A program made the translations under genes and the position numbers. 64,000 nt of DNA from Anaerolineaceae bacterium (GTDB lineage: Bacteria > Chloroflexota > Anaerolineae > Anaerolineales > Anaerolineaceae): NCBI GenBank assembly GCA_029265815.1, contig JAJUGU010000001.1:186001-250000 (forward strand), in the 5' to 3' direction. The stretch's first letter is position 1. The number at the start of each line of letters is the position of its first letter. The notes under the pieces were generated by a model that made no database searches, had not been told where the DNA came from, and worked only from the letters and a program-made list of their open reading frames with translations. Positions 56,301-64,000 of the stretch are shown here, piece by piece.

Positions 56301-58514
56301 AATCTTGAACTTAACAGCCTTGCCATCTTACCTATGCAAACAGCCGGTACACCTGTGGGATTGCTGGTGGTAGGAACAAACTTGATTGTTGATCTTAACA
56401 TTGACGATATCCACACTCTTCAAGTTGTAGCCAGTAGTATAGCGGTGGCCATCGAACGTCAACGATTGCTTTCTGAATCTCAACGCCGGGCTCTTGAGCT
56501 TCAAACTGCAGCAGAGATCGCCCGTGACACAACAAGCACCCTTTCACTTGACATCTTACTTAGCCGAATTGTTAGTCTGGTGAAGGAGCGTTTTCAATAC
56601 TATCACTGCTCCATTTTCCTCGTTGATGAGTCAAATGAATTTGCTGTGATCCGTGAAGGTTCTGGAGACGCGGGCAAAGAATTAAAACAGCGTAATTTCA
56701 AGTTCGCTGTTGGATCCAAATCTGTGATTGGCAGTTGCACATCAACTGGAGAGCCCGTGCTTGTGAATGATGTCTCTAGCAGTTCTCTCTTCACCCCCAA
56801 TCCATTGCTACCTGCTACACGCTCTGAACTCGTTCTTCCGTTGAAAATTACCGGTAAGGTCATTGGTGCTATAGATTTGCATGCATCTCAACCCGATGCT
56901 TTTGACGCTGACGATTTGAAAGTGTTACAAATTTTGGCAGACCAGGTTGCGGTCGCTGTTGATAATGCTAGAGCGTATGAAGTTTCTCAGAGAGCTGTTG
57001 AAGAAATGCGTGAATTGGACCGCGTAAAAAGTCAATTTTTGGCGAATATGAGCCATGAATTACGAACACCGCTTAACTCTGTGATTGGATTCTCCCGTGT
57101 CATCTTGAAAGGTATAGATGGCCCCATTAATGAGACACAGGAACAAGATATTACTGCAATCTATAATTCTGGCATGCACTTATTGAATATGATCAACGAA
57201 ATACTTGATCTTTCCAAGATTGAGGCTGGAAAGATGGAATTGCAGTTTGACGATGTGAATATTAGTGATGTAATCAATTCAGCTATCAGTACTGCTGCAG
57301 GTCTAGTAAAAGATAAACCAATTGAATTAATTCAGAAAGTACCTGCGACTTTGCCTACTGTTCAAGCAGACGAGATCCGATTAAGTCAGGTATTAATCAA
57401 CTTGATTTCCAATGCAGTGAAATTTACTGAAAAGGGATCGATCACTGTTGAAGCTTCTCTCCAGAAGAACGCACAGAATAAATCTGAGATTCTGGTTACA
57501 GTAACCGATACAGGTATTGGAATCGCTAAGGAAGACCAAAACAAACTCTTCCAACGCTTCTCTCAGGTTGACGATTCACCAACACGTAAAACGGGAGGAA
57601 CTGGTCTCGGTCTTTCGATCTGTCGCTCCTTTATTGAAATGCACGGAGGTAAAATCGGTTTATTGCATAGTGAAGTTGGAAAAGGTAGTGTATTCTTCTT
57701 TACAATTCCAGCTCCTGAATCAACATCTGCTATTAACCTCGACCACCTGATCAATGGCGAAAATGTAATTCTCTCAATCGATGATGATGCTCAGGTAATA
57801 TCTTTATATGACCGTTTTTTACGCCCCCATGGATATGAAGTCGTTCCGCTAACAGATCCAACTCAGGCAGTTCAAAAAGCTCGTGAATTGAAGCCTTTTG
57901 CGATTACCCTTGACATCATGATGCCCCAGAAGGACGGATGGCAGGTCTTAAAAGACCTCAAGAAAGATGAACAAACCAGAAATATTCCGATCATGATCTG
58001 CTCTATTCTTGAAGAAGAAGAAAAGGGATTCAATCTAGGTGCATCAGAATACCTGGTTAAGCCTTTCTTGCAAGATGATCTTGCAAGCGCAATTCAACGG
58101 TTGAGCAAAGATAAAGAAATTCATGATGTTTTGATCGTCGACGATGATCCCTCTGATCTTAGACTCTTAAAAAAGATGATTGAGGATGAGGGAAAATACA
58201 TGGCTGTATTGGCTGATAGTGGTGCTGCAGCGCTTCAGTTATTGAATGACTTTACTCCAGATATAATCATTCTTGATCTCTTCATGCCAGGAATAAATGG
58301 CTTTGAATTATTAGAAAAACTTAAGAAAGAACCGCGGTTAAGTGGAATTCCAACCATTGTTTTAACAGGTGCAGACCTGGAAGTTGATCAGCAAAAATTC
58401 ATTTCGGATTACGGAAATCAGATCATCACAAAATCATCTCTGAATAAAAATGATCTGCTTCAACATCTGCAAGAAACATTAAATAGAATTCGCCCAACGC
58501 GGTTGGTAAACTAA
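53334..58514 (+). CDS. Hybrid sensor histidine kinase: PAS-multi-GAF-HisKA-HATPase-REC-REC
   Basis: 1726 residues, soluble. A PAS domain (about 35-140; WAWETDVNGIIIECGKEI) and a Pro/Ser-rich linker (about 145-235) are followed by roughly six GAF units from 240 to 1220. HisKA follows with the phospho-His in FLANMSHELRTPLNSVIGF (about 1240). The HATPase has N-box NLISNAVKF, DTGIGI and GTGLGLSI. Two receivers follow: LSIDDDAQV with Asp in ITLDIMMPQKDG, and VLIVDDDPSD with Asp in IIILDLFMPGING. The second lacks the usual KPF (ITKSSL instead). This is the only kinase in the cluster and the probable hub for the receiver proteins. CAGGAG lies about ten bases before the ATG. Confidence 0.95.
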   Translation: MSKKIINSKLENLFVNISEVESSTSKFDTIDELRFNPQDNWAWETDVNGIIIECGKEISDVLGFNRLDVIGQPFFSFSLNVDEQQKIREVIHSGEFPAEIELNYNTKLGNQTRVRTSILQKFDEKSNLIGYKFISQKIIAKDEVESQGSTPISSSVESHIEDHPPLRWQDFTTRPLTSVESPSKEKNVARSKTLSASEKPKIVKPRTNPSQHPSTPQISTGKTAPLPPIPFPESEYGKPVSISPTMISGITLVDNEFSTASKVWTDKAIDSFTKDVLVSSPAKENGPAVIAMPLKLRDQKTGVIEILDFQNNRRWTEEERLLVQEVTNQLGLALENAQLYSAVQKELNERVKAEEETSKRNEALAKLNLVMQQLTRLVSREEIFSIVSEAIQDLFSTGNILITLFDSKNNEFAFPVCAQDGEMVQIPSRLSLIGYQESVIESRSPLLVNYNITDRITDQHFDHPNGLPRSLLAVPLLAGDRVLGVISVLDYRQENAFDEIQVELLSTIAGQTATALENNNLFREISQALETIEVRERYQSNVTNAVASLSEKGSSTIDFLLESLSNAAKCDRVSYLGINDKSKDSNDWKILACYTAKDRSIPIATNLDKTFQVPSELVDHVQDQGFFQCSVETATDLEKAFLDELKARSILILGINTGEGIPTFLLLEELTFPHLWKQEEINILTIASDAFSNTLLREGLLQQVQASLDETENLYSASHQLALANTLSEMVASIIEGINIPAINRGILVLFGYGPNQEIEKLSVEAHYYNGKGTPPPPVGTEYLISLYKPIFAIEDPVFYDDLLDAQIDEQLRKIFTSQNIRSMGILPLWSGNVQLGVLLIQTWQKHRFGPQEIRSFPPLVDQMSTAIQNLKLFEQTQAALAETELLYNISSGISRATSLEEYLRLVGANAMPKNAQSLWLFVANRSLEGSPQYYEITGSSDSVGQFSPHGGIVEASLFNFVDFSESEPVVISNVMNSVIPEQTQKLFRNLELNSLAILPMQTAGTPVGLLVVGTNLIVDLNIDDIHTLQVVASSIAVAIERQRLLSESQRRALELQTAAEIARDTTSTLSLDILLSRIVSLVKERFQYYHCSIFLVDESNEFAVIREGSGDAGKELKQRNFKFAVGSKSVIGSCTSTGEPVLVNDVSSSSLFTPNPLLPATRSELVLPLKITGKVIGAIDLHASQPDAFDADDLKVLQILADQVAVAVDNARAYEVSQRAVEEMRELDRVKSQFLANMSHELRTPLNSVIGFSRVILKGIDGPINETQEQDITAIYNSGMHLLNMINEILDLSKIEAGKMELQFDDVNISDVINSAISTAAGLVKDKPIELIQKVPATLPTVQADEIRLSQVLINLISNAVKFTEKGSITVEASLQKNAQNKSEILVTVTDTGIGIAKEDQNKLFQRFSQVDDSPTRKTGGTGLGLSICRSFIEMHGGKIGLLHSEVGKGSVFFFTIPAPESTSAINLDHLINGENVILSIDDDAQVISLYDRFLRPHGYEVVPLTDPTQAVQKARELKPFAITLDIMMPQKDGWQVLKDLKKDEQTRNIPIMICSILEEEEKGFNLGASEYLVKPFLQDDLASAIQRLSKDKEIHDVLIVDDDPSDLRLLKKMIEDEGKYMAVLADSGAAALQLLNDFTPDIIILDLFMPGINGFELLEKLKKEPRLSGIPTIVLTGADLEVDQQKFISDYGNQIITKSSLNKNDLLQHLQETLNRIRPTRLVN

Positions 58515-58517
58515 AAC

Positions 58518-60206
58518 ATGCCTCCTCATTTTGCTGTAAGATGCCTTGATTGTGGATCAGTTGGAATCTTCAATGCTCTTAAACCCGCATGTGAAAGATG
58601 CGGATCGCAATGGAGAGAAGCAATCTATGACTATGCGCATATTGGCAAGATTTTGCCTGATCTTTTAACATCACGGCCATTCAATATTTGGCGTTACCAT
58701 GAATTGTTACCCATTCAGGTTCCAGATTCAGCCATCACTTTCGGTGAAGGGGGAACTCCCCTCATTCATGCTGAAAATCTTGGATCAATGCTTGGAAATC
58801 CGAATATATACATTAAAGACGAGCGTCAAAATCCTACATCTTCTTTTAAAGACAGACAGGCTGCGATTACCATTAGCAGTATAAAGGAAGCCAATATCAC
58901 AGAATTCGTTTGTGCTTCCACCGGTAATGTTGCGATCTCTTACTCGGCTTATGCAGCTCGAGCTGGCATAAAACTTTGGGCATTTCTCACCAGTCTGGTT
59001 CCAGAAACCAAGATGCGTGAGGTTGCACTATATGGCACACAGGTAGTTAAAGTAACAGGATCTTATGATCAAACCAAGCGTATTGCCGAAGAATTTGCAA
59101 GGCAGCGTAGTATCACATTAGATCTTGGAGCACGCAGTATCCCCTGTGTCGAAGGAATGAAAACCATTTCTTATGAAATCGTTGAACAGTTGTCTGCTTT
59201 TCCAACTGTTCGAAAAGCTACCCCTATTAACGGTGAATCTCCAGTCTGGCAGTCCCCTGATTGGTATATCCAATCCGTCAGTGGAGGTCTTGGTCCGCTA
59301 GGTGTGATCAAAGGTTTTGCCGAACTAGAAAAAATGAAATTAATACAAAAATTTCCAAAATTCGGCATCATTCAGGTGGATGGCTGTGCTCCGATGGTCC
59401 ATGCCTGGCGTCAAGATCGTGAATCAGCAGTACCCGTTCAATCACCTCGTACCCTGATTGCAACCCTTGCAACCGGAGATCCGGGCCGCACATATACTGA
59501 ATTAAGAAAGAATATTTCAAATTATTCACAAGGGGCATTTGAAAGTGTCAGTGATGATGAAGCCTTCAGAGCCATGCATTTATTAGCGAAAATGGAAGGG
59601 ATTTCAGTTGAACCCGCAGCAGCTGTAGCCTTCGCTGGGCTTATTAAAATGGTTCGATCCGGTGTGATTAAACCGGATGAAGTGGTGGTAATTAATTGTA
59701 CAGGCCACACAACACCCATTGAACCGCATATTCTTGGCGAAGGTTGGGGCCATGAAATTGATGCCAGTGTCAGTCTTACAACTGAGAATCGGGAAGAGGG
59801 TTTGCTTGCAGCTCTTAGTAATGTAAGCCTCGAGAAATTTCCTAGGATTGCCATTGTAGATGACGAACCTCATGTCAGAAGGCTTGTCAGTAGAATTCTG
59901 CAATCACAAGGAAACTATACATTATTTGAGGCTGAAGACGGCAGACAGGCTATCGAGCTAATCAAAAGAGAAAGACCCAATCTTGTAATTCTTGACTTGA
60001 TGATGCCTGAAGTTGATGGCTTCACTGTCATGGAAACGATGCAACAAAACCAGGAAACCAGTGAAATTCCAATTATTGTAATCACCGCTAAGGAATTAAC
60101 ACGTGCTGAAAAAGAGAGATTAAAAGGTCATATCCAATCACTCATGCAGAAAGGCGATTTTATGAGTGATGAATTGCTAGATGAAGTAAAAACACTCATA
60201 AAATGA
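58518..60206 (+). CDS. thrC: Threonine synthase fused to a C-terminal receiver domain
   Basis: 562 residues. Residues 1-430 are a complete threonine synthase: a rubredoxin-like N-terminus with two CxxC-type pairs (CLDCGS, CERCGS), the PLP Lys in NPTSSFKDRQA, CASTGNVAIS and the Gly-rich GGLGPLG. It would convert O-phosphohomoserine to threonine. Residues from about 435 to 560 are a full receiver (IAIVDDEPHVRRL; phospho-Asp in LVILDLMMPEVDG; VITAKE). No stop or frameshift lies between them. The fusion suggests a metabolic enzyme, or an enzyme fold used as output, under phosphorelay control from the adjacent hybrid kinase. Whether it is the sole ThrC cannot be judged here. Confidence 0.93.
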   Translation: MPPHFAVRCLDCGSVGIFNALKPACERCGSQWREAIYDYAHIGKILPDLLTSRPFNIWRYHELLPIQVPDSAITFGEGGTPLIHAENLGSMLGNPNIYIKDERQNPTSSFKDRQAAITISSIKEANITEFVCASTGNVAISYSAYAARAGIKLWAFLTSLVPETKMREVALYGTQVVKVTGSYDQTKRIAEEFARQRSITLDLGARSIPCVEGMKTISYEIVEQLSAFPTVRKATPINGESPVWQSPDWYIQSVSGGLGPLGVIKGFAELEKMKLIQKFPKFGIIQVDGCAPMVHAWRQDRESAVPVQSPRTLIATLATGDPGRTYTELRKNISNYSQGAFESVSDDEAFRAMHLLAKMEGISVEPAAAVAFAGLIKMVRSGVIKPDEVVVINCTGHTTPIEPHILGEGWGHEIDASVSLTTENREEGLLAALSNVSLEKFPRIAIVDDEPHVRRLVSRILQSQGNYTLFEAEDGRQAIELIKRERPNLVILDLMMPEVDGFTVMETMQQNQETSEIPIIVITAKELTRAEKERLKGHIQSLMQKGDFMSDELLDEVKTLIK

Positions 60207-61147
60207 TACAGAAGCAGCTTCGAGAAAAAGGCATCATAGCAGCAGCCGGGTCTGCGTTCTTTCTGGGATTAACCCCTATCTTCGGCAAACAATCCATTCT
60301 TTTTGGGTTCACTCCCTTTGCCGTTGTAGCAATCAGAACCAGTCTTGCGACATTACTGCTATTTGCATTCCTAATTATATTTAAGCGTTCTCTTTTTTAT
60401 ATTTATCCGCTGGGTTTAATCGGTTGCCTTGTGGCCGGCTTTGTTAATGGTGTGGGTTCGACTTTATATTATGTAGCCCTCTCTCGAATAGATGCCAGTA
60501 TAGGGCAACTTCTGTATTCGTTCTATCCATTGTTCGTAGCGCTGTGGTTATTTCTTGATAGACAACCAATTAGTCGCATTACACTGCTCAGACTAATCTT
60601 AGTATTACCCGGTGTATATTTATTGATCAGCAATGGAGAAAAAAACATTGATCTCATTGGCGCCGCCTTAATGATCGGCGCTGCACTGTTATATGCACTT
60701 CATCTTCTAGTTAATCAACGCATACTATATGAAGCTCCTGCGCCCTCAGTTACTTTTTATACCTTGCTTTCTATGAGTGTAACAGTAATTGCAATGTTCT
60801 TAATATTCAAACCATCTCTTCCTCCTCAGGGTACCTCGTGGATACCGCTACTCTGTTTGGCATTTATTACATTTTTATCGCGTATTACATTGTTCTTTGG
60901 GGTTAAACAACTTGGAGGAATGCAGACCTCTCTACTCGGGCTGGGAGAATTACTGGTAACGATGTTGTTTGCGCAGGTCTTTCTTCATGAACGTCTTGAT
61001 GCCAATCAGTGGATTGGTGCATTATTAATAGGGCTCAATATGATTCTTGTGGCTTACGATAAACCTACCAGTGTTAAACGAGCCGGAAAAGGATTTCTCG
61101 CCTGGTTAAATCCACCCTCAATTTCACCGACTGATTTTCCATTTTAG
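60203..61147 (+). CDS. EamA/DMT family transporter
   Basis: 314 residues and ten membrane helices in two EamA repeats (about 10-135 and 150-285). Conserved features are FFLGLTPIFGKQSI at the start and LLGLGELLVTMLFAQVFLHERL near the end. Members export amino acids or metabolites. It overlaps the threonine synthase-receiver gene as ATGA, so threonine or homoserine export is a natural guess from context only. A strong terminator ends the cluster 21 bases later. Confidence 0.93.
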   Translation: MIQKQLREKGIIAAAGSAFFLGLTPIFGKQSILFGFTPFAVVAIRTSLATLLLFAFLIIFKRSLFYIYPLGLIGCLVAGFVNGVGSTLYYVALSRIDASIGQLLYSFYPLFVALWLFLDRQPISRITLLRLILVLPGVYLLISNGEKNIDLIGAALMIGAALLYALHLLVNQRILYEAPAPSVTFYTLLSMSVTVIAMFLIFKPSLPPQGTSWIPLLCLAFITFLSRITLFFGVKQLGGMQTSLLGLGELLVTMLFAQVFLHERLDANQWIGALLIGLNMILVAYDKPTSVKRAGKGFLAWLNPPSISPTDFPF

Positions 61148-61168
61148 TATTTTTTCGGTTTAAAAATG

Positions 61169-61200
61169 AAACAGGACCTTAGTTAAAGGTCCTGTTTTCT
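61169..61200. terminator. Bidirectional terminator after the GAF cluster
   Basis: A 12-bp stem AAACAGGACCTT / AAGGTCCTGTTT with a short loop, followed by TTCTATTTTA on the plus strand and T-rich sequence on the minus strand. It serves the plus-strand cluster and the minus-strand tRNA-His. Confidence 0.85.
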
Positions 61201-61207
61201 ATTTTAG

Positions 61208-61280
61208 GGTGGCTGATGGGGGTTGAACCCACAACCCTCGCATCCACAGTGCGATGCTCTGCCATTGAGCTACAGCCACC
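61208..61280 (-). tRNA. tRNA-His (GTG)
   Basis: On the minus strand GGTGGCTG, including the extra G at -1, pairs with CAGCCACC. The anticodon stem TCGCA/TGCGA has loop CTGTGGA with anticodon GTG, and the T loop is TTCAACC. The G-1:C73 pair identifies histidine tRNA. Confidence 0.96.
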
Positions 61281-61292
61281 AAGAATGTAGAG

Positions 61293-61321
61293 ATTTTACT
61301 ATATTTTCTTAAAGTCATCAA
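61293..61321 (-). promoter_or_regulatory. Promoter of tRNA-His
   Basis: On the minus strand TTGATG (61316-61321), a 17-base spacer and TAAAAT (61293-61298), 12 bases before the tRNA. Confidence 0.65.
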
Positions 61322-61439
61322 TAAATTTTTCCCATTTCTTTCGTATAATGAATATGTATCCAACGTTTCAGCATCATCTCCACAGCCTTCATCGTAGAAA
61401 AAAAATATTTGTCGCTCTTTATAACGATGGGAGGGAAAG

Positions 61440-63275
61440 ATGAAGCAATTATGGAAACGTAGTTTTGCAATTTTAATTTTTTCTTTTCTCTTGATCATTC
61501 TCATTTCCTGCAATTTGCCTTTTAAAATCTCCATTTCCCCTAATAGCACAGAATTGGGTACTCTTCCAGAAACGCTCTTACCCGAATCTGTGGAAAATAC
61601 CAATACACCTCTTCCTCCAATTATAGAAGAAACAAACTTGTTTCTTCCTGTAACAGGTTCGTTATTGCGTTGGGTAGATCTCAGTGATTTTGTATACGTT
61701 CCAGCAGGAGAATTCATCATGGGAGTTGATAGCGCTGAGCCAGCAGACTACTCACCTGCCCACAAAGTTAATCTTGCTGGATTCTGGATACACCAGGCTG
61801 AAGTAACCAATCAACAATACGCACAATGTGTTGCTGAGGGTAAATGTACTGCACCGAATGCCCTTCCAGGCGAGTTGTATCGTTATAGTGATACAGCATA
61901 CGCTAATTATCCAGTAGTGGGTGTCAACTGGTACCAAGCGCAGGAATATTGCACTTATATTGATGCACGGTTACCCACTGAGGCAGAATGGGAAAAAGCA
62001 GCCCGTGGTACTGAAGGGCATACTTATCCATGGGGTGAAGACCAACCTACCTGTGATTATCTCAACTTCAAAGATTGTCTTGAACCATCTGAGCCCAATG
62101 ACGTCCGCTCTTATAACAATGGCACCAGTCCCTTCGAAGCTATGGATATGTCAGGAAATGTATTTGAGTGGGTCTCAGACTGGTACCAAGAAGATTACTA
62201 CCGTCAGTCACCATCATCAAATCCTCAAGGACCCGATCAAGGTACGAAGAAAGTGTACCGTGGCGGCAGTTATAAAACCCCTGAGGATCAAATTCTTCCT
62301 TCGTTGAGGTATTCCACAGAGCCAGAGAAATATGCTGCCGACCTCGGATTCAGGTGTGTCCTGATTGGGGATACTGAAGAAATCACTCCTGAACCGCCTC
62401 CTTGCCAGGTTGTTGGATTAAATGGGAAACCAGATTCAAACATAACAATTACACCTGCCTCTTGTCCTGATCCGAAAATCTCTGCGTTCTGCGCTCTAGG
62501 TCCCAATGGAGCCGCAGTAGCTGGCGTGTATGTGGATGAGACAGAATGCGAATTTGGCAAACTAAGCAATACCAAATTTACCCAGAACGGCTTGCCACTT
62601 TACTGTTATTTGCCAGTTGCTGGAAGTTTACGGTGGTTGTGTAACGATCCTTCCTGGGCACAAGGTTTGAAATTGGAGATCGGTTATTGCTATCAATATT
62701 ATCCAGTGCAATTAGAGATTACGTGTCCGGCTGGATATCAATACAACACAGTTTCCACTTTTTGCGAACCTGAAGGTTCCTGGTTACCCGATCCACCCTG
62801 CCCATATGGCTATGTAGAAGTCGCAGACTTTGGTTGTTTGCCTGATTATTGGGCGAATAATGGATGCCCGGAGGGGTTCTTCACAGTCTATTTTGGTAAT
62901 ACCGCCCTATGCGTCCCCTTGGATGAATGCTTGCAACCAGATGCTCCTGAATCTTGCAATCCACCGGCTTGTGCTGAAGGTGAAATCTATGACTCGGCCA
63001 GACAATGCTGTGTTGAGCCAGAAAAACCTCACCAGGTTTGTCCCGTAGGTTGGGAATATTATGAGCCAAAAAATATCTGCCTGAAACCAGATATTTACAC
63101 CGAGCCTTGTAACAGTCAGCGTGTGGCTATCCCATATTGTCCTACGAAAACACCCACCGTAACCCCATCACCAACACCTGTAGATCCGTGCAATCAATAT
63201 ACAGAAGCCCTGATTTGCAATAGATATAAAGACCGTTGCTACTGGACTGGTACTCAATGTCGCTCGATCCCATAA
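61440..63275 (+). CDS. Lipoprotein with FGE-sulfatase (SUMF1-like) domain and Cys-rich tail
   Basis: 611 residues. The lipobox ILISC (Cys24) makes it membrane-anchored and extracellular. Residues about 75-305 form a formylglycine-generating-enzyme-like C-lectin fold: [58 protein letters not shown], and the closing GFRCV. The paired catalytic Cys of aerobic FGE are not evident, so it is probably a binding or structural member. From about 315 to the end come some 35 Cys, many in CP-x-GY-type units, then a [10 protein letters not shown] linker and a final Cys cluster. Such tails suggest a disulfide-knotted, EGF-like surface region. GGAGGG lies before the ATG; TATAAT at 61344-61349 may be its promoter. 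Confidence 0.88.
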   Translation: MKQLWKRSFAILIFSFLLIILISCNLPFKISISPNSTELGTLPETLLPESVENTNTPLPPIIEETNLFLPVTGSLLRWVDLSDFVYVPAGEFIMGVDSAEPADYSPAHKVNLAGFWIHQAEVTNQQYAQCVAEGKCTAPNALPGELYRYSDTAYANYPVVGVNWYQAQEYCTYIDARLPTEAEWEKAARGTEGHTYPWGEDQPTCDYLNFKDCLEPSEPNDVRSYNNGTSPFEAMDMSGNVFEWVSDWYQEDYYRQSPSSNPQGPDQGTKKVYRGGSYKTPEDQILPSLRYSTEPEKYAADLGFRCVLIGDTEEITPEPPPCQVVGLNGKPDSNITITPASCPDPKISAFCALGPNGAAVAGVYVDETECEFGKLSNTKFTQNGLPLYCYLPVAGSLRWLCNDPSWAQGLKLEIGYCYQYYPVQLEITCPAGYQYNTVSTFCEPEGSWLPDPPCPYGYVEVADFGCLPDYWANNGCPEGFFTVYFGNTALCVPLDECLQPDAPESCNPPACAEGEIYDSARQCCVEPEKPHQVCPVGWEYYEPKNICLKPDIYTEPCNSQRVAIPYCPTKTPTVTPSPTPVDPCNQYTEALICNRYKDRCYWTGTQCRSIP

Positions 63276-63343
63276 TTCGACGATTAATACCTAAACGGCA
63301 TATGTAGTCACTAGTCATATGACACATCAAAGCTTCATTGATG

Positions 63344-63383
63344 ATCAAAAAGAAACTGCCGATACTGGCAGCTTCTTTTTGAT
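63344..63383. terminator. Bidirectional terminator between convergent genes
   Basis: ATCAAAAAGAA-ACTGCC / GGCAG-CTTCTTTTTGAT hairpin around GATACT, with A-tract and T-tract arms that work in both directions. It lies between the lipoprotein gene and hisS. Confidence 0.82.
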
Positions 63384-63411
63384 TTGCAAATCGCAAATAA
63401 TGTGACCCACA

Positions 63412-64000
63412 TTAAGAATTAATCTTTACTATCTGCCGCACAGTCTCCGCTGCCAATTCTTGAGAGCATGTGATCTGTGTATGATCGGTCAGGTTCTTAA
63501 TCGTTACATTGCCAGCCAAAGCTTCATCTGGTCCGATCACCGCTACAGCGATCACTCCGAGTCTATCTGCAAATTTAAATTGCTTTTGTAATTTCACAGC
63601 TTCTGGGTAAAGTATGGTTTTAATGCCCTTTTTTCTAAGCACCGCAGCAAACCCTAATGATTGTTGAAGCGTATTCTCGTCAAATATTGTCACCAGAACC
63701 GTGTCATGAAATGGTTTAATTTCTGGTATACAGCCATATTTTTCCAAAAGAATGGTTGCCATCACATCTCCCATGGCAAACCCCACACCTGGCAACGGGC
63801 TACCACCAACATCGGCCACCAGATTACCATAATGCCCACCGCCTAGTACGGCGCGGCCGTCTTTGCCCATATCCCAGGCTTCGAACACAATACCGGAATA
63901 GTAATCCAATCCACGAATGATATGCGGATCGTATTTGACGTATTCTCTCACCCCCATGATTTCCAATTGATTAAATACTGCGATTAATTCGGGCGATTGT
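63412..64000 (-). CDS. hisS: Histidine-tRNA ligase, C-terminal part (gene continues past window)
   Basis: The frame stays open to base 64000, so the N-terminal part lies beyond the window; the TTG at 63966 is not the start. The ~196 visible residues include the histidine-binding motif RGLDYYSGIVFE, then VLGGGHYGNL, motif-3-like LPGVGFAMGDVM with its Arg region altered (GD in place of the usual GxER), and the C-terminal anticodon-binding domain (VLVTIFDENTLQQSLGFAAVLRK). Charges tRNA-His; the tRNA-His gene is nearby by coincidence or clustering. The missing Arg of the class II motif-3 GxER is worth checking against relatives. Confidence 0.9.
   Translation of the reverse strand, partial: QSPELIAVFNQLEIMGVREYVKYDPHIIRGLDYYSGIVFEAWDMGKDGRAVLGGGHYGNLVADVGGSPLPGVGFAMGDVMATILLEKYGCIPEIKPFHDTVLVTIFDENTLQQSLGFAAVLRKKGIKTILYPEAVKLQKQFKFADRLGVIAVAVIGPDEALAGNVTIKNLTDHTQITCSQELAAETVRQIVKINS

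Noticed and set aside
61199-61720. Minus-strand frame of 173 codons
   Set aside because: It spans tRNA-His, the intergenic region and the lipoprotein gene start; it is a shadow frame.
61440-63275. Catalytic formylglycine-generating enzyme
   Set aside because: The paired active-site Cys are not apparent and no sulfatase gene is near; the fold alone does not support the activity.

Overview
The window is a dense, moderately AT-rich bacterial chromosome segment. It carries about 45 protein genes, five tRNAs on the plus strand (Asp, Arg, Val, Pro, Gly), one on the minus strand (His), and a tmRNA. The gene content suggests a member of the Chloroflexota, probably Anaerolineae: acidic LPDWL-repeat proteins, very large tandem-GAF sensors, a DUF2207 protein with a Cys-Ala tail, and two MreB paralogues. 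This assignment is inferred from family flavour only; there is no rRNA to confirm it. Promoters are ordinary sigma-70 type (TTGACA/TATAAT), and ribosome binding sites are GGAGG-like.

Layout. 1-4.6 kb: the end of an acidic LPDWL-repeat/TPR protein, ndk, tRNA-Asp, and convergent glpD. 4.6-8.5 kb: a minus-strand cassette of four genes (degenerate RecA-like ATPase, small helical protein, divergent B-family DNA polymerase, SRAP/HMCES protein). It is driven by a near-perfect promoter whose spacer is filled by a LexA box, so it looks like an SOS translesion or mutagenesis operon that uses PolB instead of ImuB/DnaE2. 8.5-12.5 kb: an M1 aminopeptidase lipoprotein gene interrupted by an in-frame TAA, a dus gene, a DUF952 gene, tRNA-Arg and a YugP-type protease. 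12.5-20.7 kb: a minus-strand run yebC-ruvC-rRNA methyltransferase-ruvA, then atpA-G-D-C without any F0 or delta gene, then an mreB paralogue. 20.9-24.3 kb: two convergent sortases, an FAH-family hydrolase, tRNA-Val and corA. 24.3-27 kb: ssrA (tmRNA) and ligA.

27-32.4 kb: a probable operon with a small zinc-ribbon membrane protein, a DUF2207 membrane protein ending in a seven-Cys Cys-Ala tail, a PqqD-like/radical SAM/SPASM enzyme, a second copy of that enzyme that has lost its iron-sulfur cysteines, and a methyltransferase. It has the architecture of a post-translational peptide-modification system. 32.6-33.5 kb: tRNA-Pro whose 3' end and terminator are duplicated in a 93-bp tandem repeat, and a small membrane protein. 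33.6-40.8 kb: the cell-shape operon mreB-mreC-mreD-mrdA-rodA followed by gltX.

40.9-61.2 kb: tRNA-Gly and a 20-kb, tightly coupled plus-strand signalling cluster. It holds two single receiver proteins, four large membrane-bound multi-GAF proteins without output domains, a ParA-like ATPase, a 1726-residue hybrid histidine kinase, a threonine synthase fused to a receiver domain, and an EamA transporter. 61.2-64 kb: tRNA-His, a lipoprotein with a formylglycine-generating-enzyme-like fold and a Cys-rich tail, and the 3' part of hisS.

The best candidates for undescribed biology are the LexA-controlled PolB/SRAP cassette, the Cys-Ala-tail/radical SAM locus, and the multi-GAF/ParA/threonine-synthase-receiver cluster.
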